A DNA stretch of 64,000 nt from Bradyrhizobium sp. WD16 (GTDB taxonomy: Bacteria; Pseudomonadota; Alphaproteobacteria; Rhizobiales; Xanthobacteraceae): the NCBI RefSeq assembly GCF_024181725.1, contig NZ_CP028908.1, forward strand, positions 248,001-312,000. The letters run 5' to 3'. This document shows, piece by piece, positions 1 to 7,683 of this stretch. The stretch's first letter is position 1. Each line of letters starts with the position of its first letter. The notes beneath the pieces are model-generated. The model was not told the origin of the DNA. It ran no database searches and saw only the letters and a program-made list of their open reading frames with translations. The position numbers and the translations under genes are program-made.

Positions 1-487
1 CGTTCACGGCAAGCCAGATCCGCCCCTTGGCCGGATGACCGACGTTGGCGACGCGATGCAGCGGCGCGATCGGCGCCGACCGGTCGAAGGCCTTGCCCCA
101 GTCCCACGGCCGGCCCTTGTCGCGGGCCTCGAACTGCAGGTCGCGGCGGGTGAGATCGATGCCGACACCGTAGGCGAAGACGTGATCGAGCGCGGCTTCG
201 GGGCGAATATCGGCGCCGCCGCCTCCGATCGCCACGATCAGCTCGATCTCGTAGTGAAAGTTGGCTGTCTCGGGCGGATAAGGAATGGTCGCGCCGGAAT
301 CCACCACCGCGTCCGCCGGCTTGGTGAAGAAGAACGGCGGCTCGCGATCCGGATCCTTGCCCATCTCGCGGGCGTGGGCCGCATAGTTGCGACCGACGCA
401 GAAGATCCGGCGGACCGGAAAGCGCGCGGCCTCCCCGGCCATGGCGACCGAAGCCTGCGGCGGCGGCGTGAATACGAAATCCGTCAT
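1..487 (-). CDS. Fumarylacetoacetate hydrolase family protein, probable fumarylpyruvate hydrolase (partial, C-terminus outside window)
   Basis: This open frame starts at an ATG at 487 and runs off the left edge, leaving about 162 residues. It begins [10 protein letters not shown] and carries the FAH-family signature [14 protein letters not shown] near residue 30, then [10 protein letters not shown] and the acidic YEIELIVAI stretch that supplies metal ligands in this fold. FAH enzymes with this short N-terminus hydrolyse C-C bonds of acylpyruvates. The gene lies 23 bp downstream of gentisate dioxygenase on the same strand, with a maleylpyruvate isomerase divergent, so the natural substrate is fumarylpyruvate, giving fumarate and pyruvate. 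The substrate is inferred from context; the fold is clear from sequence. Confidence 0.85.
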   Translation of the reverse strand, partial: MTDFVFTPPPQASVAMAGEAARFPVRRIFCVGRNYAAHAREMGKDPDREPPFFFTKPADAVVDSGATIPYPPETANFHYEIELIVAIGGGGADIRPEAALDHVFAYGVGIDLTRRDLQFEARDKGRPWDWGKAFDRSAPIAPLHRVANVGHPAKGRIWLAVN

Positions 488-510
488 CACTCTACTCTCT
501 GCTTTCCTGA

Positions 511-1551
511 TCAGGCGTTGCCGCGGTCTTCGCGGAAAAGATCGAGCTTCTGCTGCACCGGCCGGTCCGAGAAGCTGAACACCACCGCTTCCTCGTCGGC
601 CTCATGGGTCACCCAGTGCCAGCTCGGCACCACGAAGATGTCGCGCGGCCCCCATTCCACCACACGGTCGCCGATCCGCGACCGGCCGCGCCCCTCGACC
701 GCCGTGAAGACGGTCGCGTCGGTGGAGCGATAGCGCGCCGTACGGAAGCCGTTCGGCAACAGCTGCATGAAGGCGCCAATGGTGGGCATCGGGGATTCAC
801 CGCTGACCGGATTGACGTAACGCAGCTTCAGGCCGTGGCACGGATCCCATTCACTGGTTCTTCTGGCGGTCTCGAGCGCCTCGCGGGTGTGCTCATAGGG
901 ATAGTTGAACACCGGCGAGGCCTTGGACTTCGGCTGAAAGTCGACCGGCAGCAGGTTATGGCCGTAGCGCGCGAAGCTGTCGCCGTCCGGGCGCGTCAGC
1001 GGCTGCGCGTCTTCGGCATGCCCCTCGATGAAGGAGGCGTCGAAGAACTGCACCATGGGAATGTCGAGACCGTCGAGCCAGAGCATCGGCTCGGAGGTCT
1101 CGTTGCCGTGATCATGCCAGGCGCGGGCGGGCGTGATGACGAAGTCGCCCGGCGCCATGATTGTCCTTTCGCCGTCGACCGCGGTGTGGGCACCGCGGCC
1201 TTCGAGAATGAACCGTAGCGCCGACTGGCTGTGGCGATGAGCCGGCGCCACCTCGCCAGGCATCACCATCTGCACGCCGGCATAGAGCGACGTGGTGATC
1301 TTCGATTGTCCCCGCAGCCCCGGATTCTCCAGGATCAGCACCCGCCGCTCCGCCTCCCTGGCGGTGATCAGCTTGCCCGCTTCCATCATGTAGCGGCGGA
1401 TCGCCTCATAGCGCCACAGATGCGCCCGACACGGGCTCTTCGGCTCACGGGTGATCAGATCGCCGAGCACGGTCCACAGCGCCGACATGTTCTCGCTGTC
1501 GATCTGGCCATAGAACGCCTCGCGCTCCGGCGTCTTCGCAACGTGATCCAT
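511..1551 (-). CDS. Gentisate 1,2-dioxygenase
   Basis: A 346-residue bicupin that opens the ring of gentisate to maleylpyruvate using Fe(II) and oxygen. The N-terminal cupin holds the metal motif [10 protein letters not shown] (His105, His107) and the later WHDHG (about 145-149). A second cupin follows, with [14 protein letters not shown] near residue 310. The length matches the family (340-370). It reads with the fumarylpyruvate hydrolase downstream, and diverges from maleylpyruvate isomerase across a 130-bp gap containing a long inverted repeat, so both directions are probably controlled together. The other bicupin candidate, 1-hydroxy-2-naphthoate dioxygenase, fits the neighbours less well. 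Confidence 0.92.
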   Translation of the reverse strand: MDHVAKTPEREAFYGQIDSENMSALWTVLGDLITREPKSPCRAHLWRYEAIRRYMMEAGKLITAREAERRVLILENPGLRGQSKITTSLYAGVQMVMPGEVAPAHRHSQSALRFILEGRGAHTAVDGERTIMAPGDFVITPARAWHDHGNETSEPMLWLDGLDIPMVQFFDASFIEGHAEDAQPLTRPDGDSFARYGHNLLPVDFQPKSKASPVFNYPYEHTREALETARRTSEWDPCHGLKLRYVNPVSGESPMPTIGAFMQLLPNGFRTARYRSTDATVFTAVEGRGRSRIGDRVVEWGPRDIFVVPSWHWVTHEADEEAVVFSFSDRPVQQKLDLFREDRGNA

Positions 1552-1611
1552 CAGGCCTCCCGCCTCGTGCGCCGGCCGCGCCGATCTTATCTCGCCGGCC
1601 GGCAGCCTTGT

Positions 1612-1644
1612 TTGACAGCATACTGATCAACCGTATACTGTCAA
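1612..1644. promoter_or_regulatory. Inverted repeat, candidate operator between gentisate dioxygenase and maleylpyruvate isomerase
   Basis: Arms TTGACAGCATAC (1612-1623) and GTATACTGTCAA (1633-1644) are reverse complements except for one position and are separated by 9 bp. The repeat sits in the divergent promoter gap. Ten bases at 1648-1657 (ACATTGTGCA) also match half of the palindrome found at 5951-5965. The MarR gene at 2304 or the IclR gene at 6436 are the obvious candidate binders; which one binds cannot be told from sequence. Confidence 0.5.
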
Positions 1645-1681
1645 TCGACATTGTGCATTATCGTGCGGAGGGGCCGCGAAC

Positions 1682-2314
1682 GTGAAACTCCATGGCTATT
1701 TCCGCAGCAGCGCCAGCTATCGGGTCCGCATCGCGCTCAATCTCAAGGGACTGGCCGTCGAGCACCTGCCCCATCATCTACGCAAGGGCGAGCAGCGCGC
1801 CGCCGACTATCTCGCGATCAATCCACAGGGTCTGGTGCCCGCTCTGGTCGACGACGCCGGCGACATCCTGACCCAGTCGCTCGCCATCATCGAGTGGCTC
1901 GACGAGGTCTGGCCGCAGCCGCCGCTGCTGCCGGACGATCCGCTGGCGCGTGCCCGCGTCCGCGCCTTCGCCCAGGCGATCGCCTGCGACATTCATCCGG
2001 TGCAGAATCTCAAGGTGCTGGCGCGCCTTCGCCAGCTCCACGTCGAAGAAGCCGACGTCACCGCCTGGGCGGCCGCCACCAACCGGGAGGGCCTCGCCGC
2101 CTGCGAGGCGCTGATCCGCGGCATGCCGGGGCCGTTCTGCTTCGGTGCAAGGCCATCGCTCGCCGATCTATGCCTCGTGCCGCAGCTTGCCAATGCGAGG
2201 CGGTTCGGCGTCGAGGTCGAGGCCTTTCCGCGGCTGCTGGCCTGCGAAACCGCGGCCCGCGCCCTGCCCGCCTTCGCCAACGCCGCGCCGGAGCGCCAGA
2301 CCGATGCCGAGTAA
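1682..2314 (+). CDS. Maleylpyruvate isomerase (zeta-class glutathione S-transferase, MaiA/NagL type)
   Basis: A 210-residue zeta-class GST that isomerises maleylpyruvate (or maleylacetoacetate) to the fumaryl form with glutathione. The zeta signature SSASYRVRIALN lies at residues 9-20, and NPQGLVPALVDD and TQSLAIIEWLDE complete the thioredoxin-fold half. The start is GTG at 1682, preceded by GGAGGGG. The last bases overlap the MarR start, so the two are co-transcribed. The gentisate dioxygenase and FAH neighbours favour maleylpyruvate as substrate over the homogentisate-pathway intermediate. Confidence 0.88.
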   Translation: MKLHGYFRSSASYRVRIALNLKGLAVEHLPHHLRKGEQRAADYLAINPQGLVPALVDDAGDILTQSLAIIEWLDEVWPQPPLLPDDPLARARVRAFAQAIACDIHPVQNLKVLARLRQLHVEEADVTAWAAATNREGLAACEALIRGMPGPFCFGARPSLADLCLVPQLANARRFGVEVEAFPRLLACETAARALPAFANAAPERQTDAE

Positions 2315-2813
2315 GCGACGTCCCGCCACCATGGACGATGTCTACACCAAGCCCGGCTACCTCTTTCGGCGCATGCAGCAGATCGCGGTGTCGATTTTCG
2401 TGGAAGAGTGCAAGGACTTCGACCTGACACCGGTGCAGTACGCCGCCCTGGTCGCGATCCGCACCCATCCCGGCATCGATGCGACGCGGCTATCGGCGGT
2501 GATCGCCTTCGACCGCTCGACGCTCGGCAGCGTCCTCGAGCGCCTCGAAGCCAAGGGCCTGATCGAGCGCAGCGCCGGCGCCGAGGACAAGCGCGTGAAG
2601 TTGCTGTTCCTCACCGCGGGCGGCGCGGCGCTGTTGCAGCGGATCATGGCGGCCGTCGACCGCGCCCAGGACCGGATTCTCGCCCCCCTCAAGCCGGCCG
2701 ACCGCAAGACGCTGATGGCGCTGCTCGGCCAGCTGGTCGATCTCAACAACGAAGTCTCCCGCGTGCCGCTGCGCGCCGAGGATGCAATCGAGCATTTCAA
2801 GAAGTCGGGATAG
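2304..2813 (+). CDS. MarR-family transcriptional regulator
   Basis: A 169-residue MarR regulator. The winged helix spans roughly residues 45-115, with DLTPVQYAALVAI, the recognition region FDRSTLGSVLERLEAKGLI and the wing DKRVKLLFLTAGG. I start it at ATG 2304, which overlaps the isomerase by 11 bp; ATG 2331 is the alternative. Being coupled to a gentisate-pathway gene, it most likely responds to an aromatic acid or aryl-CoA and represses the divergent promoters of the cluster. The ligand is not visible in the sequence. Confidence 0.85.
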   Translation: MPSKRRPATMDDVYTKPGYLFRRMQQIAVSIFVEECKDFDLTPVQYAALVAIRTHPGIDATRLSAVIAFDRSTLGSVLERLEAKGLIERSAGAEDKRVKLLFLTAGGAALLQRIMAAVDRAQDRILAPLKPADRKTLMALLGQLVDLNNEVSRVPLRAEDAIEHFKKSG

Positions 2814-2900
2814 GGCGACGCCTTCGATCATCTTGGCGTCGGCGAGGCGGCGCGCAGATCGATCTCGGCGAGGCCTTCCGCGCCCGCTTCCGCGATCCCT

Positions 2901-2925
2901 ACGAGCGTCAGATCCACCACACTAG
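2901..2925. repeat. Partial C hairpin (right arm only)
   Basis: The bases from ACGAGCGTCAGATCC to the CTAG at 2922 match the right arm of the C hairpin seen intact at 7517-7594. The left arm is missing. It abuts the BA element that starts at the same CTAG. Confidence 0.7.
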
Positions 2926-3087
2926 TGTGGCGTCTCGCAATTGCCTATGCCCTTTGCGGCAAGCCCCTGTAGGCAATTGCGAGACATAAGCCACACTAGC
3001 TTTTTGATTTTGCTAGTGTCCCGATGTCTCCGAATGACCGTGCGAGGGTGAGGCAAACGAAGCGGTAATTCGGAGACGGGACACTAG
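2922..3087 (-). repeat. BA bipartite palindromic element, reverse orientation (A 2922-2999, linker, B 3013-3087)
   Basis: This is a full 166-bp copy. Hairpin A (78 bp) has arms built on GTCTCGCAATTGCC and hairpin B (75 bp) on GTCTCCGAATTACC. A 13-bp linker CTTTTTGATTTTG lies between, and CTAG occurs at both ends and at both internal junctions. It sits between the convergent MarR and CoA-ligase genes. A short GC hairpin (3088-3105) follows it and may end the ligase transcript. Confidence 0.9.
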
Positions 3088-3116
3088 CGGCGGCGTGAGC
3101 CGCCGCGCCGCATCGC

Positions 3117-4769
3117 TCATTCCGCCGCCTGCGGCGTCGCGTGTGCCCTGAGCAGCGCCTGCCGGTCGATCTTGCCGGTGCCTGTCTTGGGCAACTCCGC
3201 GAGGAACTGGATCTCGCGCGGATATTTGTAGGGCAAGAGCTTCGCCTTGACGAAGTCCTGCAGCGCGCGGCGGGCCTGTGCCTGATCGAAGACCGCCTGC
3301 TTCATCACCACGGAGGCCTTCAAGGTCATGCGCCGGTCCGGCAGTTCGGTGGCGAACACCGCGCATTCGAGCACGTCCGGGTGTTCGGCGAGGCAGAGCT
3401 CGACCTCGAGCGGATAGACCCACTGGCCGGAGATCTTGACGAGGTCGTCGGCGCGGCCACGGAAGAAATAGAAGCCGTCGGCATCCTTCTGGAATCGATC
3501 GCCTGTGAAGATCCAGCCGTCACCGCGCATCGTCTCCGCCGTCTTGTCGGGCCGGTTCCAGTACAGCGGCGCATTGGAATCGCCGCGCACCCACAGGATG
3601 CCCTCCTCGCCCTCGCCGACCGGCCGCCCCTCCTTGTCCTTGAGCGCGAGTTCGTAGCCCGGCACGCGCAATCCGGCGGCGCCGAGCTTCTTGCCGTCGG
3701 CACGGTTGGACAGATAGATGTGCAGAACCTCGGTCGAGCCGAGCCCCTCGACGATCTCGAGCCCGGTCAGCGCCTGCCAGGCGTTGAACACTTCGGCCGA
3801 CAGCACCTCGGCCGCCGAGAGCGCAAGCCGCAGCGACGAGAAGCTGCATGACCTGGCCTCGGGCGCCTTGGCCATCGCGGTGTAGAGCGTCGGCAGCCCG
3901 AAGAACACCGTCGGCCGAAACCTGTCGATCGCCGCAAAGACGGCGGCGGGCTTCGGCTGTCCGGGCATCAGCAGCGTGGTCGCCCCGGCACAGAACGGGA
4001 AGGTGACGGAATTGCCGAAGCCGTAGGCGAAGAACATCTTCGGCACGGAAAAGCAGATGTCGTCGGCTTTCAGCTCGAGCACGCTCTCGGCGAAGGCGGC
4101 GTTGGTGTAGAGCATGTCGTGCTGCAGATGGACGATCCCCTTCGGCCGTCCGGTCGAGCCCGACGAATACATCCAGAACGCCATGTCGTTGCGGCGGGTA
4201 TCGGCCTCGGCGAGGTCTTCCGGAAATTGCGGCAACCAGATCTCGGCGTACAAGGTTTCCCTCACCGCATGGGCTTGCGGTGCGCCGTTGGCCACGATCA
4301 GCGTCCGCAGCGCCGTTTGCGCGCAGGCGATCGCATCGAAACGCCCGGAGAAGCCCGCGTCGGTCACCGCGACCTTGGCACCGGAATCGGCGAGATAGAA
4401 TTGCAGCAGATCCGGCGGCGTCAGGGTGTTGATCAGCAGCGGCACAAAGCCAGCCCGCACCGCGCCGAAAAAGGCCGCCGGATAGGCCGGGGTGTCGTCC
4501 ATGAACATCAGAATGCGGTCGCCGCGCGACAGCCCGAGCTCTCGGAAGCCATGCCCCCATTGCGCCGCCTCGGCGCAGAGTTCGGCATAGGTCCGCTCGC
4601 CGGCGGGCCCGATCACCGCCGACTTGCCCGGCCGCGTCGCGAGATTGTCGAACAGAATCCGGCTGGCATTGTAGCGCTCGGGGATGACGAAGCCGATTTC
4701 GCGCGCGCCGGCGCTGTCCGCCGGCACCTGATCGACCAGCGGCGCAGCCAATGACTTGCTCCCCGTCAT
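3117..4769 (-). CDS. Aryl-CoA ligase (benzoate/hydroxybenzoate-CoA ligase family)
   Basis: A 550-residue ANL-superfamily enzyme that makes the CoA thioester of an aromatic acid with ATP. The P-loop-like motif YSSGSTGRPKGIVH is at 201-214, the adenylate motif GLGSTEVLHIYLSN follows, then GDRFQKD and the C-terminal catalytic lysine in KTGTGKIDRQAL. It closely resembles benzoate- and 4-hydroxybenzoate-CoA ligases. An open frame continues 226 codons upstream but overlaps the hydroxylase; ATG 4769 gives a normal length and an ATGA overlap (4766-4769) with that gene, so the two are translationally coupled. The neighbours suggest salicylate or 3-hydroxybenzoate as substrate. Confidence 0.85.
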   Translation of the reverse strand: MTGSKSLAAPLVDQVPADSAGAREIGFVIPERYNASRILFDNLATRPGKSAVIGPAGERTYAELCAEAAQWGHGFRELGLSRGDRILMFMDDTPAYPAAFFGAVRAGFVPLLINTLTPPDLLQFYLADSGAKVAVTDAGFSGRFDAIACAQTALRTLIVANGAPQAHAVRETLYAEIWLPQFPEDLAEADTRRNDMAFWMYSSGSTGRPKGIVHLQHDMLYTNAAFAESVLELKADDICFSVPKMFFAYGFGNSVTFPFCAGATTLLMPGQPKPAAVFAAIDRFRPTVFFGLPTLYTAMAKAPEARSCSFSSLRLALSAAEVLSAEVFNAWQALTGLEIVEGLGSTEVLHIYLSNRADGKKLGAAGLRVPGYELALKDKEGRPVGEGEEGILWVRGDSNAPLYWNRPDKTAETMRGDGWIFTGDRFQKDADGFYFFRGRADDLVKISGQWVYPLEVELCLAEHPDVLECAVFATELPDRRMTLKASVVMKQAVFDQAQARRALQDFVKAKLLPYKYPREIQFLAELPKTGTGKIDRQALLRAHATPQAAE

Positions 4770-5932
4770 GGCCGGGCCCCCAGGAGGCTGGCGGCAGATT
4801 CGGCAGCGCCACGCGTGCTTTCGTAGCGCGTGATGAAACGCGGCGCCATGGCGGCGAGGCGCTGGCGATCGATGCGGCCGGAGCGGGTGATGTAGCTGTA
4901 GGCGAAGTCCATCAGGTCGCGATCCATGTGACGCGGAAACTGCTCGTACCAGTCGGCGCTGCGCCGCGCCGCCGCCACCAGCTTCTCGACCACGGGCTTG
5001 CGGGCGGCCTCGTAAGCTTCGAGCCCCGCCTCGAGATCGTCGGGAGCGGCATCCAGCGCCTTCGCCAGCGCAATGGCATCTTCCATCGCAAGGCGCGTGC
5101 CCGATCCGATGGAGAAATGCGCGGTGTGCAGCGCGTCGCCGATCAGCACCATGTTGCGATGATGCCAGTGCTCGTTCCACAGCCAGGGAAAATTGCGCCA
5201 CACCGACTTGTTCGAAATCAGTGGATGACCGTCGAGCGTCGCGGCGAAGATGCGCTCGCAGATCGCCTTGGACTCCTCGATTGATTTGTCGGCGAAGCCA
5301 TAGCGCGCCCAGGTCTCGCGATCGCATTCGACCAGGAAGGTGCTCATGGCCTGCGAGTAGCGATAGTGGTGGGCGTTGAAGCTGCCGAGCTCGGTCGAGA
5401 CGAAGGTCTGCGACAACGTCTCGAACCGCCTGGTCGTGCCGTACCATGCGAACTTGTTGCCCAGATAGGACAGCGAGGTGCCGAAGTCGCCTTCGAAGCT
5501 GCGCCGGACGAGAGAGTTGAGACCGTCCGCGGCGACGATGAGGTCATAGCCCTGCAGCTGGTCGAGGCTGTCGATCGCGGTCTGATAGTGGCATTCGACG
5601 CCCACCGCCTCGGCGCGCGCCTGCAGCAGGCGCAGCAACGCCAACCGGCCGATCGCGGAGAATCCGACACCGTCGATCTCGACGCTTTCGCCGCGCAGAT
5701 TGAGGGTGATGTTGCTCCAGCTCTCCATCTGCGGCGCGACGGCGGCCACCGTCTCGGGGTCGTCCTCACGGAGAAATTCGAGCGCCTGCTCGGAGAACAC
5801 CACGCCGAAGCCCCAGGTCGCATCGGCAGCATTCTGCTCGAACAGTTCGACGTGGGATTGGGGATGCCGCCGCTTCCAAAGGTAAGCGAAATAGAGACCG
5901 CCCGGTCCGCCGCCGAGCACCGCGATGCGCAT
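4766..5932 (-). CDS. FAD-dependent aryl-CoA hydroxylase (salicylyl-CoA 5-hydroxylase-like)
   Basis: A 388-residue flavoprotein monooxygenase. The FAD motif GGGPGGLYFAYLWKRR is at 7-22, and the second flavin motif is LIGDALHTAHFSIGSG. The stretch WGFGVVFSEQALEFL is typical of the salicylyl-CoA 5-hydroxylase branch. The C-terminal reductase domain found in larger two-domain relatives is absent. It should hydroxylate salicylyl-CoA or 3-hydroxybenzoyl-CoA to gentisyl-CoA. ATG 5932 has an excellent ribosome site (AGGGAGGGCAAC); a longer start at 5965 would cover the operator palindrome. It is divergent from the thioesterase and coupled to the ligase. Confidence 0.8.
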   Translation of the reverse strand: MRIAVLGGGPGGLYFAYLWKRRHPQSHVELFEQNAADATWGFGVVFSEQALEFLREDDPETVAAVAPQMESWSNITLNLRGESVEIDGVGFSAIGRLALLRLLQARAEAVGVECHYQTAIDSLDQLQGYDLIVAADGLNSLVRRSFEGDFGTSLSYLGNKFAWYGTTRRFETLSQTFVSTELGSFNAHHYRYSQAMSTFLVECDRETWARYGFADKSIEESKAICERIFAATLDGHPLISNKSVWRNFPWLWNEHWHHRNMVLIGDALHTAHFSIGSGTRLAMEDAIALAKALDAAPDDLEAGLEAYEAARKPVVEKLVAAARRSADWYEQFPRHMDRDLMDFAYSYITRSGRIDRQRLAAMAPRFITRYESTRGAAESAASLLGARP

Positions 5933-5950
5933 GTTGCCCTCCCTATGTAT

Positions 5951-5965
5951 TTGCACATTGTGCAA
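5951..5965. promoter_or_regulatory. Palindromic operator in the aryl-CoA hydroxylase/thioesterase divergent promoter
   Basis: TTGCACATTGTGCAA is a 15-bp palindrome with 6-bp arms and a 3-bp centre, placed 18 bp before the hydroxylase start and 38 bp before the thioesterase start. Its core ACATTGTGCA recurs at 1648-1657 in the other divergent promoter of the cluster, which suggests one regulator serves both. MarR (2304) or IclR (6436) could bind; this is inference. Confidence 0.6.
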
Positions 5966-6003
5966 TCTATTTTATGATGTGAAAAATAGCACCGGAGAAG
6001 GAA

Positions 6004-6408
6004 ATGTTCAAGACATCGCTGACGATCGAGTGGGGGGACTGCGACGAAGCCGGAATCGTATTCTATCCCAACTACTTCTATTGGTTTGATTGCGCCTTTC
6101 AGCGGCTGCTGAGGTCGCGGGGGCTGAGCCAGCGCGAGCTGCGCCGCCGCTTTCACGCGGTGACGCCGATCGTGAAAGCCGATGCCGAATTCAAGGCACC
6201 GGCGCGCTACGACGACGAACTGGAGATCGAGGTCGCGATCAGCGCGGAGGGCGAGCGGCGCTTTCGGGCCGGCTACCATCTGCGCAGCAACGATACGACG
6301 ATTGCTGTGGGTTACGAGCTGCGTGCCTTCGCGCGCATTGCCGCGGATGGCACTCTCCGCGGCGGTCCGGTCGATCCGCAATTCCTGGCGCTGCTTGCGT
6401 CAGGCTGA
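6004..6408 (+). CDS. Acyl-CoA thioesterase, 4-hydroxybenzoyl-CoA thioesterase family (probable gentisyl-CoA thioesterase)
   Basis: A 134-residue single hot-dog domain. The catalytic region WGDCDEAGIVFYPNYFYW at 10-27 has the D-x-x-G-x-V-x-Y pattern of 4-hydroxybenzoyl-CoA thioesterases. ATG 6004 follows GGAGAAG. It is divergent from the CoA ligase and hydroxylase genes and would release gentisate from gentisyl-CoA, linking them to the dioxygenase at 511. The exact acyl group is inferred from that gap in the route. Confidence 0.8.
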   Translation: MFKTSLTIEWGDCDEAGIVFYPNYFYWFDCAFQRLLRSRGLSQRELRRRFHAVTPIVKADAEFKAPARYDDELEIEVAISAEGERRFRAGYHLRSNDTTIAVGYELRAFARIAADGTLRGGPVDPQFLALLASG

Positions 6409-6435
6409 CACCGGCAATGGCTGACGGTTGTTGAA

Positions 6436-7284
6436 ATGGCGCGAAAGCACACCCCACCGCCTCCCCCGCCGGATGAGCCCGTGATGATGCTCGACGACAT
6501 CGGTGCGGATGCGGACCTGCAGGAGACGGCCGGCTCTGCGCGACGCGGCATTCAGTCGGTCGGCATCGGTTTTCGCGTGCTGTCGGCGCTCGCCGCCGAA
6601 GCCGAGCCCTCGGCCCTCGGCACGGTGGCAAGACGGTCCGGGCTGTCGCCCTCGCAGGCGCACCGCTATCTCGCCAGCCTCATCGACGCCGGCATGGCGC
6701 ACCAGCACGCCGCGTCCGGGCGCTACGAGCTTGGTCCCCAGGCCATCCAGATCGGCCTTGCCGCGCTGGCGCGCGTCGATGTCTTCGCCGCGGCGGATCC
6801 CGCCATTGCCGCCTTCACCCGCGAGACCGGCCGGACCACCTTGATCGCGGCGCGCGGTCCGCTCGGCCCGACCATCGTGCGCTGGCATGCCGGACGACGG
6901 CCGATCGTCACGTCGCTCGCCATCGGATCCGTGCTGCCGTACTTCAATTCGGCGACCGGCCATGCCTTCCTCGGCCTGATGACCGACGAGGAGGTCGAGG
7001 GCCTGCTGGCCGAGGAGCCTTCGCCGCCGCAGCCGGCGGCGGTCGCGGCGTTACGACGGAAGGTGCGCAGCCGGATGTGCGCGAGCGTCGACGAACTGCT
7101 GATCCCGGGGCTGCGGGCGACCGCAGTGCCGATCCTCGACATTCAGGGGCGCCCGGTCCTGGTCGCGACGATGATGGCGACGCCGGCGTTTCCGCGCAGC
7201 GAAGACGACGGCATCCTGCACAAGCTGCAGGATGCCTGCCGTTCGCTCACCGAGCGGCAGGGCGGCACCTGGGCTCCGAGCTAG
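6436..7284 (+). CDS. IclR-family transcriptional regulator
   Basis: A 282-residue IclR regulator with a low-complexity N-terminus (PPPPPP at 7-12). The helix-turn-helix is around 45-100 (LGTVARRSGLSPSQAHRYLA), and the effector domain follows, ending TAVPILDIQGRPVLVATM. It is 27 bp downstream of the thioesterase and likely in the same transcript, so an aromatic or aryl-CoA effector is probable. Its TAG stop (7282-7284) lies inside the CTAG border of a palindromic repeat. Confidence 0.85.
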   Translation: MARKHTPPPPPPDEPVMMLDDIGADADLQETAGSARRGIQSVGIGFRVLSALAAEAEPSALGTVARRSGLSPSQAHRYLASLIDAGMAHQHAASGRYELGPQAIQIGLAALARVDVFAAADPAIAAFTRETGRTTLIAARGPLGPTIVRWHAGRRPIVTSLAIGSVLPYFNSATGHAFLGLMTDEEVEGLLAEEPSPPQPAAVAALRRKVRSRMCASVDELLIPGLRATAVPILDIQGRPVLVATMMATPAFPRSEDDGILHKLQDACRSLTERQGGTWAPS

Positions 7285-7683
7285 TGCCGTGGATCTGACG
7301 CTCGTTTCAGCGTTGCAGCGAGTTCTTCATACGCGCGTCAGATCCAAAACCGCACTAGTGTCCTGTCTCCGAATTACCGCTTCATTTGCCTCGCGCTCGC
7401 ACGGTCATTCGGAGACATCAGGACACTAGCAAAATCAAAAAGCTAGTGCGGCTTATGTCTCGCAATTGCCTACAGGGGCTTGCCGCGAAGGGCATAGGCA
7501 ATTGCGAGACGCCACACTAGTGTGGTGGATCTGACGCTCGTTTCAGTATTGCAGCGAGTTCTTCGAACGAGCGTCAGATCCAAAACCACACTAGAATCAT
7601 AATGATGCTAGTGTCCCCTTGTTTCCAACGTTCGTATGAGCGCCTGCTACAATGGCATACGAACGTTGGAAACAGGACACTAG
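7281..7683. repeat. Array of CTAG-bounded palindromes: solo C, BA, reverse DC
   Basis: The modules share CTAG borders without gaps: C 7281-7358, B 7355-7429, linker L1 7426-7446, A 7443-7520, C 7517-7594, linker L2 7591-7611, D 7608-7683. BA is therefore 7355-7520 (166 bp) and DC is reversed at 7517-7683 (167 bp). The array occupies the whole space between the convergent IclR and threonine ammonia-lyase genes, and its two outer CTAGs supply both TAG stop codons. Confidence 0.92.

Noticed and set aside
2922-3087. Rho-independent terminators as explanation of the hairpins
   Set aside because: The stems are not followed by T runs, copies also lie in divergent promoter gaps (9276, 56062), and unit borders are precise CTAGs.
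4770-5447. Extension of the aryl-CoA ligase frame upstream to 776 residues
   Set aside because: The extra 226 codons overlap the hydroxylase gene, and the family length is met from ATG 4769 with an ATGA overlap.
7281-7683. CRISPR array
   Set aside because: The modules are palindromes of 75-78 bp with different arms and no regular unique spacers, and no cas gene is present.
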